This document shows positions 44,853 through 58,011 of a DNA stretch of 64,000 nucleotides, one piece after another. The DNA comes from Pezicula radicicola (Eukaryota; Ascomycota; Leotiomycetes; Helotiales; Dermateaceae). The stretch spans positions 746,817 through 810,816 of the forward strand of contig PDUO01000020.1 in assembly GCA_003008705.1 (NCBI GenBank), read 5' to 3'. Position 1 is the stretch's first letter; the number at the start of each line of letters is the position of its first letter. The translations under genes and the position numbers were made by a program. The notes beneath the pieces are model-generated. The model saw only the letters and a list, made by a program, of their open reading frames with translations. It was not told the origin of the DNA and did no database searches.

Positions 44853-46244
44853 TAAAAAAAAATTCACACATGGAGTGATGTTTGTGTTGAAGAAGGAGGA
44901 GGTGGGGTAGAAGTCGAGGTCTTATCAGAGGTTGGTCTTGAAGTTAGGCTTCTCGCTTGACTACAACTAGTCTAAATACAGACTAGTATCATATGTAAGA
45001 AAGAAAGGGGGGACTAGTGCTTAGGGAACCTGGCATTTAAGTGTTGTTGCAAATGATTTACTATAAGACTTCATTCCCGCTAAGGAAGTTAAACAAACGG
45101 CTTTCTTGAACGAAATGGTGATTAGTTGTTCTCAAAAAGCTTAGCTGTGAATGCTCTTTATCAACAACTTAATAATAAGCCTCAATGACATAAGCTATTT
45201 AGAATGTTCATAGCGGGTAAGAAAAGATACAGCTCCTTCTGTTAGTGCTACTTGAAAGCCTCGGCCGAGATTGGAAGAGTTCAAACGACTAGAATTGGTT
45301 GAGTGACTAGAATAGTTTCATCGACTGAAATAGTTGAACGTGTAGATCGTAGTGCTACGAAGTGAGGAAGCTAGCTTAGCTTATTCAAGTTATATTAACA
45401 ATCGCGGTAGATCCAGTGAAAATACACCATTAGGTCACCTTGGCTAGTAATATTAACACTATATACTCTTCATTTACTATAATTACCAAGAAAAATTATA
45501 TTGCAACCCTTAGAAGAACTATAGATAAGTTCCTTTTATAGTTGCTTTGTTAAGTTCTTAGATCTTACATTTGATAACCCTTAATCTAGCAACAACAATC
45601 TCTCTTAATTCAGATAGATAGGTACCTGTAATTCTTCTAAGAAAGGACTATAGTTAGCTACAAACAACTTTCATGTGAGATGTGATGTAAAAAGAGCTAT
45701 CCATTCAGTTTCAAAATGTTCTTTTAGCTCTATATTTGTGATAGTGATTCTGAAATGGTTTATAACGGAGTAAAATCGCAGTTGGATGGAATGGAGATGT
45801 GGAGCAACAGCTAATTCATGGAACTCAGATCGGTAGTTCTATCTAATTATAAGCATTTTCTACTTTACCAAGATTCTTAAGGAAATAACCAGACCTTTAA
45901 TTTACAGATGCAACAAGCAAGATACTCTGCACTTATCTGTACCACTGCTGCGACAAGAGTGTTTGCCACACCCCTTTTTAAGCGAATACAGGATTCATAG
46001 TAATCGTGTTTATCCATTGATAGAATACCTACCTATATTGTGTCTATGCTTTGTATGTAAGAACTAGAACGTCTTCCGTGGAACTTGACCACCCCATAGG
46101 ACTGATTTAACTTAAGCAACGCAATCTGTCCTTACGTGACGGCCGTGATAGCCCTTTGCGCCAAGGTATTTCCATATCTCGATATCTCATTTTCTACACC
46201 ATCATAATTTTGGCTTCATTATTTTACATTGGAAGAAAAACTCT
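44853..46244. other. AT-rich intergenic region
   Basis: About 1.4 kb without coding character. A short run around 45285-45345 repeats a gactagaat/gactgaaat-like word three times. Nothing else is evident. Confidence 0.45.
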
Positions 46245-48412
46245 TTATGAGAGCAAAACTCGAATCTCTCCGCTCGTTCTCGGAAACAGAGCTCTTAGCG
46301 ACTGAGTCCCGGCGTCCGCACCTTCTTCCTCCAACAGCTCATCAGCTGCAATGAGCTTGTCTTCCACTTTTTCGAAATCATCACAGAACTTCTCTGCCGC
46401 TTCTTCCGTTATTTCGCCGGCTAGCTTTGCACTTTGAAGTAAACTCAAATTCTCCGTCGCATCCATTAACGCCGACGGCAAGAAGTCGTCCAGTATCTGA
46501 CTTGCCTGCGTCAGAGGCTCAGGCTGGAAAGGTACTAGTGTGCGAATTGTAGCGAGGTCTTCCTTTGCATCCGATAAAGGCGCCAGGGCTTCCAACAAGG
46601 GTTGTAGTGCCGAATTTATTCGGAAGAACGTGTATTGGTGCTCGACGAGGACTGTTGCATGCTCTTCCATGTAGCCTTGTATTTCGAGGACTCGCTGGCA
46701 TGTGAAGTCAAAGGGTGCCAGTACGCTTCTTGCTGCATGTAAACAGTTGATTGAGAAAATTGCGCTTGCTGGCGGTTCCATCTCCTTCGCTATACCCTCA
46801 GTGGTTTTGATGAACGGATCAAAGGATTCCACAAGTGTGGACTGGAAATCAGCCTCCCTGCTGCTAGCAGAAGTGAAAGAGGTTTCATAGGTCTTCATAA
46901 TAGCTGTCAACTGCTTCAGGCCATCTTGAAGAAAGTCTGGAGGTGAAAGGTCTTGGGGAGCTGACAAAGTTTCTCCTTGCAGAGCACTGACATGGTCCCG
47001 CATCAATGCTCTGAACTGACGTAATGCAGATTCCTCAAGTGTTGTTAATGAGTCGAGTAACACAGAATCGTCTCCCAGAAGTTTAGAAAAGGTGACACGA
47101 TAGAAGTTAAGCAAATTGGCAATTTTATATGCCATGATTGTTTCCTCATGACTTTGAATAACCTGGCCAATCCGTTGTCGAAGAACCCTCGCAACACCAG
47201 TAACATCTCGGTCTGTGAGCTCGTTCAAAGCCTTGAGGCCATCAAAGTCACTCGCGCCATCTAGCCCCTCGGCATCACGATTCCAAGGTTCATTATCCCT
47301 TCCTGCCTGAATTCCTTTGGCAAGTTCGTCGCCGTCGGATATAAACAACACCTCGAGCGCTTCTCGCTCGCTAACAGTGGCTGAGTGAGTCCATGCTAAC
47401 ATGTCTCCAACATATCGTAAAGGATCATGGGCTACTAGTTCGATAGGCTTAATCGAGTTGTCTTCCTCCCCGTTCGCTGAAGTACCAGTTAAGGCAGTAT
47501 AGAAAGAATCGGACAGAATCTGCTCCCGCGCTTCAGCGAAGAAATCAAGGCAATTTTGAAAGAGCGAAGGTCTTTCGGCTAACACTCGGAGCGCTCTTCG
47601 TATGGACGAGCTGATCTGTGGATTTTCTAGATTAAGTGACTTAAACTCCCGTTGTATCCAGCGGTAGAGCTTCTGAAAGGCACCGTTCACATTTTTGGAG
47701 GTCTGTTCCATGATCTCGAGTCCAAGGCGTTGGTTTTCCGTGCCCAGGAGAATCTCACAGTCGTTTTGGATCTTCTTCGCCCTGACAAGAACGATAAAAA
47801 ACCGGTCGTTCACAGGTTCTGCTGTAGAGGTAAGAGTTGCTATATCCTCATCGGATAAGATGAAATGTGCATTGAAAGCTTTCAGGAGCTGTTGCTTTGC
47901 TTCAACCTGGTCCTTCTGGTTCATCAAATCAGAAGCTTCCTCGAGTACTGGTGCCGTTTCTTGATGAGCTGCTGAAATGTGTCGCTTCATCTCCTCACAG
48001 CCTTGGTTGAGAGCGGCTATTGTGAGGCCAATGCGTTTGAGTTGCTACACTGTATATTAATATCATTTCTTTCCAAAAGACCAAAGAGATATCTCATTTG
48101 CCATCCTAGGTGCAGACATACCTCGGCCACGTGACCAAACTCGCGGATGATTTCTCCATTGCTCTCTATGATTTCTTTCTGTACATTGAGACGTAGTTGC
48201 CTGCGTGTCTCGGCACTATTCTCGAGGCCACGCTTGTCCAATACATTCAGTGCATCCCTGATGTCGGAATCGGCATAAGATGCAGAAAGGACACTTGTAA
48301 GCTTGGAAGATAATGGATTGCTTCGAAGTGCAAGAGGAGTGTTTGGAGAGCCAGGTGAGTCGCCGCCGTCAACTATTGATGTGCGTTTCTTGGACACAAA
48401 ATAGTCAGTCAT
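46245..48412 (-). CDS. COG6: Conserved oligomeric Golgi complex subunit 6
   Basis: A lobe B subunit of the COG tethering complex, which directs retrograde vesicles within the Golgi. Exons are 48412-48122 and 48044-46245 (77-bp intron, GTATGT...GTGTAG), giving 696 residues, the usual size. Seen: the N-terminal [15 protein letters not shown] motif, a coiled-coil segment with [19 protein letters not shown] spanning the intron, [28 protein letters not shown], and the [15 protein letters not shown] core, which is strongly characteristic of Cog6. The protein is soluble with no membrane segments. It shares a 496-bp divergent promoter with ATG9. Confidence 0.95.
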
Positions 48413-48908
48413 GGCTGGATTTGCTGGTCAATAGGTATACTAGGTATACTAAGAGCTGACCGCTTGAGAACAGGTCCTGGTGGTCCATGTTCAACGAATG
48501 TCAGATTTGGAAGCGGTGTATAGTTAGTGGTGTGGGCAGAATCCCGAAGCGAGCACTTGGTGCGGTCATTCATGGGTGCCTCGTGCTCATTCGTGATGCT
48601 TCTTCTTCCTAAACAATCAACATCCCTCCAAGAACATTCATACAGCTTTTGCACTTACATACATCCCGGTGACTCAGACAACTCCGAACTGCACCATGAC
48701 ATAGTATATGTGCACAGCAAATATTCACTTCTCACATATGCATCCGCCTTCTAGTTCCCCAAATGCCCATCTATCTGCTATCAACTTGCATCGTTCCTCC
48801 TGGCGATAGCTCGTTGCCTCCACTCTTTCGAAAACACAACTATTCAAGCCGAGGACAACGACAGCTTGGAGACAATAAATCACAACTTATCTGCCTTTCT
48901 GCTGCGTC
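48413..48908. promoter_or_regulatory. Divergent COG6 / ATG9 promoter
   Basis: A 496-bp region between the two start codons of opposite genes. No strong TATA box or known operator was found by eye. It is the only spacer through which both genes can be controlled. Confidence 0.5.
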
Positions 48909-51762
48909 ATGATGGCTTCCAACCTCCTCTCTCGTCTACTTCCACCTTCTGCCCGCTCAATCTACCAGGACCTTCGAGCCCACGATGATGCATCCGATGA
49001 TTCAGATCTCGAAGAGCGGGCAGGTTTGGCGCTGGATGAGGAGAATTTGCGCTTCCGCGACGACGAGCTACACAATGCGGATGTCTTTAATGGTGACGAC
49101 AGCCGGCTCACAACTGCAAGCACTGCATTCCTTGCAGGACAGCATGCGAATCAACAAACGGCTGGGGATGAACGAAAACTAAAAAGTCCAAAAGGCCATT
49201 CAAGATGGGAAGCTCAGTCCCCTAGACTGATAGAGGATGATGGTGACGACGATGTCCCTGAATCTCTTCTTATTGAGGGAAACCCTAGTCCTGGGCCAAG
49301 TAGTGCAGCTCAGCAACGGAAGCATGCAAGGCAAGGGGCTATACCTGGTCCCTCTACGAGAGAAAGCCGAGCTCGGTGGGAGTCTGCACAAGCACAACAG
49401 CGTCTACATCAGGACGACGGTGCAGGCGACCGCAGAAACCCAAAGCCCTTGCGGCAGAAGAGTGGAATACTTACAGGGAGCCCACGAGATAAGGCCATGT
49501 GGACTTGGGTGAATGTAACCAACCTTGACAACTTTATGCATCAAGTCTATCACTACTATCTTGGCGCTGGGATCTGGTGTATTGTTTTGGAACAGGCATT
49601 GAGTCTTTTGTAAGTCAATCAAACTAATGAGTGATAATTGCTTATTCTGGAAATAGGACGTTCATATTTGTGACAGTCTTTATAACGTTTCTCACACAGT
49701 GCATTGATTACAAGAGCATACCTTACAGCAAGCATTTGAATGAGGTTTTGGTGGGCCAGTGTACGAAGAAAATGTCAGGGCTCGCAAACGTGGCTATCTG
49801 GCTATCGGTTTTGTATGTCTTTGGGAGGACCTACCAGCTCTTGATCGACCTCCCGCGGTTGATGCGAATGCATGATTTCTATCTCCATCTACTAGATATT
49901 CCAGACGGAGATATGCAAACGATTTCGTGGCAGGATGTTGTTGCACGTATCATGGCACTGCGGGACTCCAACCCGATTACAGCGAATAATGTTGCGCCAT
50001 CAGTTCGTAAATATATCGGCAGCCAGTCAAAAGAGAGACTAGATGCCCATGACATTGCGAATAGACTGATGCGGAAGGACAACTATCTCATCGCTCTATT
50101 CAACAAAGACATTCTAGATTTGACCCTACCAATTCCATTTTTGCGAGGCCGTCAGCTCTACTCAAAGACACTGGAATGGAGTTTGAATTACTGTGTAACA
50201 GACTTGGTATTCAATCGTATGGGCCAGATTAATCAGATGGTCTTGAAAGATTCACACCGAGCTGAACTCAGCCGAACTCTGAAGAACCGTTTCTGGTTCG
50301 CAGGCCTCATGAATGTACTTTTTGGGCCTGTTGCAGTAATATATCTGCTCATTGTTTACTTCTTCAAATATGCAAATGTACAGTATCCTTCCTTGGCTTG
50401 AGAATTCCGCTAACAAATTGATAGGAGTACCAAAAGAACCCAGCAGCCCTTGGTGCACGACAATATACTCCTCTGGCAGAGTGGAAATTCCGTGAGTTCA
50501 ATGAACTTGATCACCTATTCAAGAAGCGACTCCATATGTCCTATACCTTTGCGAATCGTTACCTCGACCAATTTCCTAAGAGAAAGTTGGTCCACCTAGC
50601 AGGATTTGTATCCTTCATAGCTGGAGCAGTAATAGCCGTCTTCGCTGCAGTCTCCTTGCTCGATCCAGATCTGTTCTTGACGTTCGAATTGACGTCTGGT
50701 AGGACTGTTCTCTTCTACATTACTATCGCGGGTTCCATATGGGGTATTACCCACGGCATGATCCCGGAAGAAAACGACGTTTTCGAACCTGAATTGGCGT
50801 TGAATAATGTGATCGCATACACACACTACGAGCCGGCCAGCTGGCAGGGCCGACTCCATAGCGACGACGTGAAACGGGACTTTGCTGCTCTCTACCAGAT
50901 GAAGATTGTGATCTTCCTGGAAGAGATTCTAGGCTTCATTGTAACCCCCATACTGCTCTGGTACAGCTTACCAAAATCGAGTGACCAGATTATCGACTTC
51001 TTCCGCGAGTTTACTATTCATGTTGATGGTGTGGGATATGTATGCTCATTTGCTGTTTTCGACTTCAAGAAGGGTCTTGGCAAAACAGGCCAACAACGTG
51101 TTGATAGCAAGGACCTCCGGGACGACTACTATTCTACTAAGCACGGAAAGATGGCTGCTTCTTACTATGGATTCCTCGACAATTATGCACTCAATCCCAA
51201 AACTGGAGTTCCAGGCCACATGACTCCCGCAATGCGTCGACAGTTCCATCCACCACCTGCATTTCCTAACCCGATGTCACCAACTTTACCTGCGGACCTT
51301 CAGATGTCACGCATGGGAAGAAGTGATAGGAGGGCTGCAACTTGGGGTTCAGGCGGAGCTGGAGCTCTTTCAACCGGTCGTACTCCTCGATTTCCGCCAA
51401 CAAGGACACATGGGTCGTCGCCCATGGCATCAATCCTGCTCGATCCTCACCACCAACCATCAAGCTCGGGATTCGGCACGCGTACTAAACGTAATTCTAA
51501 TTCTCGATCGAGGTACCAATCGCGAGCACATATAAAAGAAGAAACACATGAGGACGAGGACGAAGCCGGGCCACACACTAATCCGTATGAAAGTGAAGTC
51601 GGACTCGACCAGTCCAAGTGGGAGTTATCTCCACTGAAAACTGTACCCAAAGGAGCAGAAGACGAGGAGGACTCAGAGGGTGCTGGTGCTGGTGGAGGTG
51701 TGTTGGGGATAGTTAAATTTATTAAGGCGCAAACGGATGGTAGACCTGGGCTCAATATCTAG
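48909..51762 (+). CDS. ATG9: Autophagy-related protein 9
   Basis: A multi-pass lipid scramblase on Atg9 vesicles that seeds phagophore growth. Exons are 48909-49609, 49657-50377 and 50425-51762 (two 47-bp introns), giving 919 residues. Seen: a long hydrophilic acidic N-terminus; the core entry [18 protein letters not shown] followed by membrane helices; the conserved [10 protein letters not shown] and [10 protein letters not shown] blocks; [15 protein letters not shown] in exon 3; and the [13 protein letters not shown] and [20 protein letters not shown] motifs. A disordered Ser/Arg/Pro-rich C-terminal tail follows. Two adjacent ATG codons open the frame; either could be used. No defects are seen. 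Confidence 0.96.
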
Positions 51763-52882
51763 TAGAGCGGAGAAGGTAGGCATGTTGCATGTTGGAGTTT
51801 GTGGAGTCTGTCAGATAGAATACCCCGGGATTCGGGAGGCAGCATCGGCATCCTGCTAGGTTAGTTATTCGTATTGCAGCATTAGCAATAATTAGGGCCC
51901 TCTTTAAGGAGGAGCTAGCTAAGGGGTTTCTGATATTCCGTACCTCCCATGACTCTATTCCGTAGTCAGTCAAGTCAGGTGATTGCGGCGCTCGACTTTT
52001 CCAGAACCTGGAAAGGATCTGATAAGGACCGACTCCCTGCTCTGTATCTACCGGTAAGGAGCTGCGAGCCATCTTCCCCAGATCAGCATGTGGTTGTCAG
52101 CCTCAAATGCATGCCATTGTTGTATATTCCAATGAAATTTAGACAAATGAAGCCATTTTGCTTCACAGTCGTACGATGTTTGCAGGCAGAGAACAATGAC
52201 GATAGATCTGATAAAGAAACCCCAGAAACCAAAGTGTTTGGGTCCAGCCCCCCTGTTGTCCAGCGGCGCCGAGGAGAAGTCCGTGATGGTGCGTGCGAAA
52301 AGCCTGCGAAAACGGCGGACGTCAGTCAAATCTGTATGGCCCGAATTCAGCGGAGCTCGGAGATGTGTCTGTCAATGTGGAAGTACAAATTGGGCAACTT
52401 CGAGAAATAAAGTACGTGGATGTGCTACCTATCTAGGTAGACGACTGTTTTAGCATACCGCGCGCGGATCTCATCTTCAGTGCTCTACAGTATCTTTGCC
52501 ATCGACCTAAATTTATTTTGTGTTTTTATTACTACCTACCTACGCCCTAGGTACAAAGTAACCTGGAAATTACCTTAAATTTCACGCCTCGGTGAATCGG
52601 TGGCCCGCGAAAAATCCACCTCAGCACGGTGCTAAAATACAAGACCCCTGCAACACTTCCTTTGAAGCACTAATCATCATCTGTATTGCTACGAGAAAGA
52701 ATCCCTTTGTCCCAAACCACCACATCGCCATTCACTATCACTGCCCCATTGCACGCTTCATCTTTGAGATCAGCATCTATAAGGTCGACTGTCACTCTCT
52801 CGCTCCCCTTAAAATCCTTCAAGCCGGCATCCTGGCTCTGCAATCGACGACGTACGGAGGAGGATCTGTGGCCGTGGCCCCA
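51763..52882. other. Intergenic region
   Basis: About 1.1 kb between ATG9 and the mitoferrin gene. Several frames overlap here on both strands (for example 51949-52410) but none has protein-family character. Nothing else is seen. Confidence 0.45.
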
Positions 52883-54234
52883 ATGGCCCAGCCAAATGCA
52901 GAGCCAGTTGAAGAGTATGAGTACGTGCCGCCGCAATAATTGCAACCAGATGCATCTCCTTGAGCTGGGCACCTAACTAACCTGGTGTTGGATAGCTATG
53001 AGGGACTGCCACCAAATTTTTCGTTGCTCCAGAATATGACGGCAGGCGCTTTTGCGGGCATCGCTGTAAGCCTCTCAACGCTGAAGCTAAGGTTCAAAAA
53101 GCCGAGTATACTAATTGTATTACAGGAGCATACCGTCATGTACCCGATTGATTCAATCAAGGTGCGCCATTATTGTCCGCCATACCGTTAAGATTCGCTA
53201 TTGACACTATCGCAGACTCGCATGCAAATCCTGAATCCGACCCCTTCAGCAGTCTACAATGGCATTGTACAAGGAGGATACCGAATAGCGACAGGGGAGG
53301 GAATCCTCAGTCTCTGGAGAGGCATGTCCAGTGTGGTTGTTGGAGCTGGTAGGTTTATGCACATAGTGGCCAAAATATACGACGAACGAGACAAATACTG
53401 ATGTATGAGTAGGGCCTGCGCACGCTGTCTACTTTGCCACATATGAAGCAGTGAAGCATGTTATGGGAGGAAACCAGGCCGGTGTTCATCACCCAGTTGC
53501 TGCTGGTGAGTCCTCAACTTTATCTCCACCGCTCATCCAAAGTATCACTAACAACTTCCTTCAGCTACCAGTGGAGCTTGCGCAACTATCGCCAGTGATG
53601 CTCTTATGAATCCATTCGATGGTATGTCTCACCGACACTGATCTGCGACCTTGTACTAATAGCATGCAAGTCATCAAGCAGCGCATGCAGATCCACAATT
53701 CTAGCAAGATGTACAAATCCATGTTTGCTTGTGCCAAGTACGTTTACCGGAACGAAGGGTTATCAGCATTCTATGTCTCATATCCTACGACGTTGTCAAT
53801 GACAGTGCCATTCACTGCTCTGCAGTTCTTGGCCTACGAATCCATGTCGACTGCCATGAACCCTTCAAAGAAATACGACCCATTTACCCACTGTACTGCG
53901 GGTGCAGTTGCTGGAGGATTCGCTGCGGCACTTACAACGCCGATGGATGTTGTTAAGACGATGTTACAGACAAGAGGTACTGCTAACGATGCGGAATTAA
54001 GAAGTGTAAATGGACTGGTTCAAGGAATAAAGTTGCTTCACCGGAGAGAAGGCTTCAAGGGATTCTTCAAGGGTGTGCGGCCACGAGTGGTCACTACTAT
54101 GCCAAGCACAGCCATTTGTTGGTCAGCATATGAGGCTTGCAAGTGAGTTTAATTTGAGCTGGCTAGAAGTACAATGGGTTGCTAACAATTCACCTAGGGC
54201 TTACTTCATCAGACAAAACGATGTCGTTGTCTAA
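52883..54234 (+). CDS. Mitoferrin, mitochondrial iron carrier
   Basis: A mitochondrial carrier family member of the Mrs3/Mrs4 (mitoferrin) type, importing ferrous iron across the inner membrane. Eight exons: 52883-52920, 52996-53065, 53126-53161, 53216-53348, 53413-53505, 53565-53621, 53671-54142 and 54198-54234, giving 311 residues. The three carrier repeats each carry the Px[D/E]xx[K/R] signature: YPIDSIKTR (split by an intron), NPFDVIKQRMQ and TPMDVVKTML. Other family marks are GPAHAVYFATYE, ATIASDALMNPFD and AICWSAYEACKAYF. Introns fall inside the first two repeats, while the third repeat sits in one long exon. The start is inferred from the first in-frame ATG before a short acidic leader. 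Confidence 0.93.
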
Positions 54235-55326
54235 TCATCTCGACGACCGCTAGAATTGCCAAACTTACCGGCTACTACGCTTCAATAGTTCGTACTAAGA
54301 GAGTGATTCTGGATCGGATGGATCACAGGCATTCAATGCTTCACCGGAATTTTTCCATGGATGGCACGTGTGTCGATTTCAACGCGGACTCAGTCCAGGA
54401 ATTTCAATATAATCCAGGAACCTCCTTCCGCCATTTCTGGATATTTCTTTCCGAGCTATAAAACTGGCTCTACCTTTTGCAAAAGTTTTTGCAGCTTTAC
54501 GCGGGAGTTTTTTCTTCTGATCTGTACATATTTCTCTAGATCTCGTTCCATGGAGCTCGGGGGATACGATCATGAGCGCTTTCAATCAGCTGGAAGGGCA
54601 AAGGTGCTTACGGCGTTTTGTGAAGATGGCATCCGGCCGATATGGGCTTAGAGCTGGCTATGTACTTATAAGAATTGGGAGCGGCAGATACGGGAGGCTC
54701 ATATTGTCTCTAATGAAATGACCTCGATCAGGCTCATTGATGATTGAGTGAGGCTTATGACACGTGCTGAATATTGTGAGCGAGTGAAACTTGGCCTTGT
54801 GAGCAACACGGCGCCCCTAATAGTCAGAAAGATCTTACAGTATTGCAGTAGGCCAGTTGAGTAGATGCATGAGTTTCCATGAGCAACGACGTTGTAGGAA
54901 ACGCCATTCAAGATGCATCTTATCCTTTCACAGGCAAGACGATCAGCCACTAAACGACGAAGTGCTAACTTAAATAGTAACACAACACTGCCCCTCTCTG
55001 TACGCGGCTTCTAGTACTTCGTAAATAAGAAAGAACGTTGCCATTGCCATTGACACCACAAAAATATGGAGAGAAATAATTCAACAAACAGACAATAAAG
55101 TGTTCGGTACTTTATCCAGCATCACTTTCAGGGCCCCCCCCAATCACTAAATTTTCGTTCTAGGTTGACCTCTCGCCTACGTCACAGGCTCAGCCTTCTC
55201 GATAGGGAACCGCAAGACCCCTCAACAGCACTCCAGCATACCCCATACACGGTTCATAATTTGAGTCCGACTCTTGCTCTCTCACGACATTATCTATGCC
55301 CTCGCGCAGAGACTTTAGGACCGGTC
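54235..55326. other. Intergenic region with open frame running into the AAA gene
   Basis: About 1.1 kb. From about 55101 to 55326 the frame of the downstream ATPase stays open without an ATG. An upstream exon is therefore possible (acceptor-like TTCTAG at about 55159-55164), or the stretch is just 5' leader. Confidence 0.4.
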
Positions 55327-58011
55327 ATGATGCGCAACAAGACCTCGTCGTCTCTGCAGAAGACATACGATGAATGTTATCTGATCTGTTCGACTGCTGT
55401 TTACTTTGAGGGACAGGTGAGGCTGAATGCGCTCTCCAATCCCTGTTTGGGCATGTGCCTTTGCTCAGGATGTCTGCTGATATTATCATGGTGATAGGGT
55501 AACGAAACAGAAGCTTTAAGATCATGGCGTGCTGCTCTCGACCAAATCTACTACCACAATGCCTACAAAGTTCCTGCAGGCTATGTACCCAAGTCCGAAA
55601 CCGAGAAGGCTCTGAAGGATAGCCTGAGGGATATGGAAATGCAGTGCAAGGAGCGAGTTGATCTTTTGGAGGCTTTGAGGATTTCTCGACAAGAGGATGC
55701 TGCTGAGGGGAAGGAGGAGTCTAATGGCAAGCTTACGAAGAATCAGAATTCGACCCCGCGAGCATCTTCTGAGGGTGAGCGTGCTGAGAAGGGATTTATT
55801 GGAAACGGCACGATACCTGCAGTCAACTATCCCGAACTCTCGAAGCCAGCGCCACCTCTTCCCCAACGCCCTTCGTTGCAATCCAAACATAGCTCTGAGA
55901 TCGCGGTCGTTGGGAGGCGGTCATCAAGCAATGTGACATATGCCCCTTCGTCTTCAAAATTATCGCCAATGCCTGCAGCTTCTTCATTCCCAAGCCTGGT
56001 GCCACCAATGAAGAAGACATCTAGGAGTCCGAGTCCTGACAAGGTTAGGAGCATGAGAACCACGTTAAGGACATCTGATAAGAAATCGTCTTCAAGATCC
56101 CCAAGGGTTTCATCTGGCCGTCCTGTTCCCAACAAGGCTGCCTCACTCGCATGGACCTCACAATCTGTGGGCAAGTCCGGAAGAGATAGACTTGGCCGAA
56201 GTCTGAATGTGGAGCATGACAATAGCAGTGCCACGTTGAGCGATAGTGCTCGCAAGACAAGTGTGGAGTCAACACATCCGTCTAGCTTGTCAGGGCCAGT
56301 GCGGTATGATAGTAAGACGAGGACACTAGTACCAACACCAGGCCCACGATCTCCAAGCCCGATAGACATGCTGACCGGCTGGTCTGGTAACTTCGAATCT
56401 TCTGGCCGTTCAAACGCTTATCCCTTCCCAACAGCAACTCCTGGTCAACCAGGTGCCTCTACTCCGACTGGAGGACCTGATCTGATTGATTTAGAGCCTA
56501 AGTCCTCATCTGATGATCTTAAAGGATCACGCCGTAGAAGAACAACTCCACCACCACCACCCCATTCAAAACCTTCCAAGCTCGAACCATTAAGCTACCC
56601 TACCTACCTCAAGGAATATCCAGAGACTACTGCAAAGAAAACAAGATCTGAAAATGAACTACCAGTGCGTAGAAAGCCTACAGAGGCTTCTGGGTCCTCT
56701 ACGAAATTGAGCAGAAAGCCAGTTGCGAATAGTTCTTCACCTCGACATCGCGATCGGCATATGGATAGAGATGAAGCGAGACAGAGGCAAAGACGGGAAT
56801 CCAAAATGAAAGACGAGGATGCAGCTTCCGAGAGTATTGACGATGATACGAATAGTAGTAGTGGGCCACCTCCAAGGCCCAAGAGAAAAGTAAAACAGAA
56901 AGAGGCACCTATACTGGCAGGGCCCACTACACCGACATCTGAGGACTCTGATGACTCTCCTGACAGTGGAGCGAGGAGTGCTTGGGAAGAAAAGGTGGCA
57001 TATCTCATGAAACACCTTCCAAAGGGTGTGGATGAAGGGGCCGCTAAACAGATCTTCAACGAGATTGTTGTTCAAGGCGACGAGGTTCATTGGAGCGACG
57101 TTGCAGGACTGGAGATTGCAAAGAACGCACTGAAGGAGGCTGTAGTTTATCCTTTCCTTCGGCCAGATTTGTTCAGGGGGCTTCGAGAGCCATGCCGAGG
57201 CATGTTACTTTTCGGACCTCCAGGTACAGGAAAGACCATGCTTGCCAGAGCTGTGGCCACCGAGTCAAAATCTACATTTTTCTCCATCTCAGCCAGTAGC
57301 TTGACAAGCAAATATCTCGGCGAGTCGGAAAAATTAGTACGAGCCTTGTTTTCTCTGGCTAAAGCACTGGCTCCAAGTATCATCTTCGTAGATGAGATTG
57401 ACTCGCTTCTTTCCTCGAGGTCTGGATCAGGGGAACACGAAGCTACAAGACGCATCAAAACCGAATTTTTAATCCAGTGGAGCGACTTACAGCGGGCCGC
57501 AGCTGGTAGTGAACAAAGTGACAAGCAAAGAGAAAGAGGTGATGCGAGTCGAGTTTTGGTTCTCGCGGCTACGAATTTACCTTGGGCTATCGATGAAGCA
57601 GCAAGACGTCGGTTCGTGAGAAGGCAGTATATACCTCTACCAGAAGACGAGACGCGAGCTGTCCAGCTAAGGACCTTACTGAGTCATCAAAACCATGACT
57701 TGAGTGAAGAGGACATCCAAAAGCTGGTTGAAGTGACTGATGGTATGTTTCTTCTCTTTGGTATTGAAAACTATGCTAATTCCAATCAAGGTTTCTCTGG
57801 ATCCGACATTACGGCTCTGGCAAAAGATGCAGCTATGGGGCCGCTACGTTCTCTTGGTGAAGCACTGCTCCACATGACCATGGACGAAATCCGTCCTATC
57901 CAATATATCGATTTTGAAGCAAGTCTTGTAAATATCAGACCTAGTGTTAGTAAACAGGGTCTAAAGAAGTTTGAGGATTGGGCAAAGGAGTTTGGTGAAA
58001 GGGGTGGTTAA
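55327..58011 (+). CDS. MIT-domain AAA ATPase (Sap1/Yta6-like)
   Basis: A classic AAA ATPase of the Vps4/katanin/fidgetin subfamily, close to yeast Sap1 and Yta6; members remodel ESCRT-III or microtubule-related targets. Exons are 55327-55416, 55498-57742 and 57791-58011, giving 851 residues. Seen: an N-terminal MIT-like region ([33 protein letters not shown]), a long Ser/Pro/Arg-rich linker, then the AAA module. That module has [18 protein letters not shown], Walker A GPPGTGKT (near residue 604), Walker [15 protein letters not shown], and the arginine-finger region with [11 protein letters not shown] Vps4-type C-terminus follows. The last intron (48 bp) is a multiple of three without stops, so it can be read through. 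It is removed here because [18 protein letters not shown] is then restored. The start Met is uncertain. Confidence 0.9.

Noticed and set aside
52592..52976. Frames on both strands before and over the mitoferrin start
   Set aside because: They conflict with a well-supported carrier gene and have low-complexity shadow composition.
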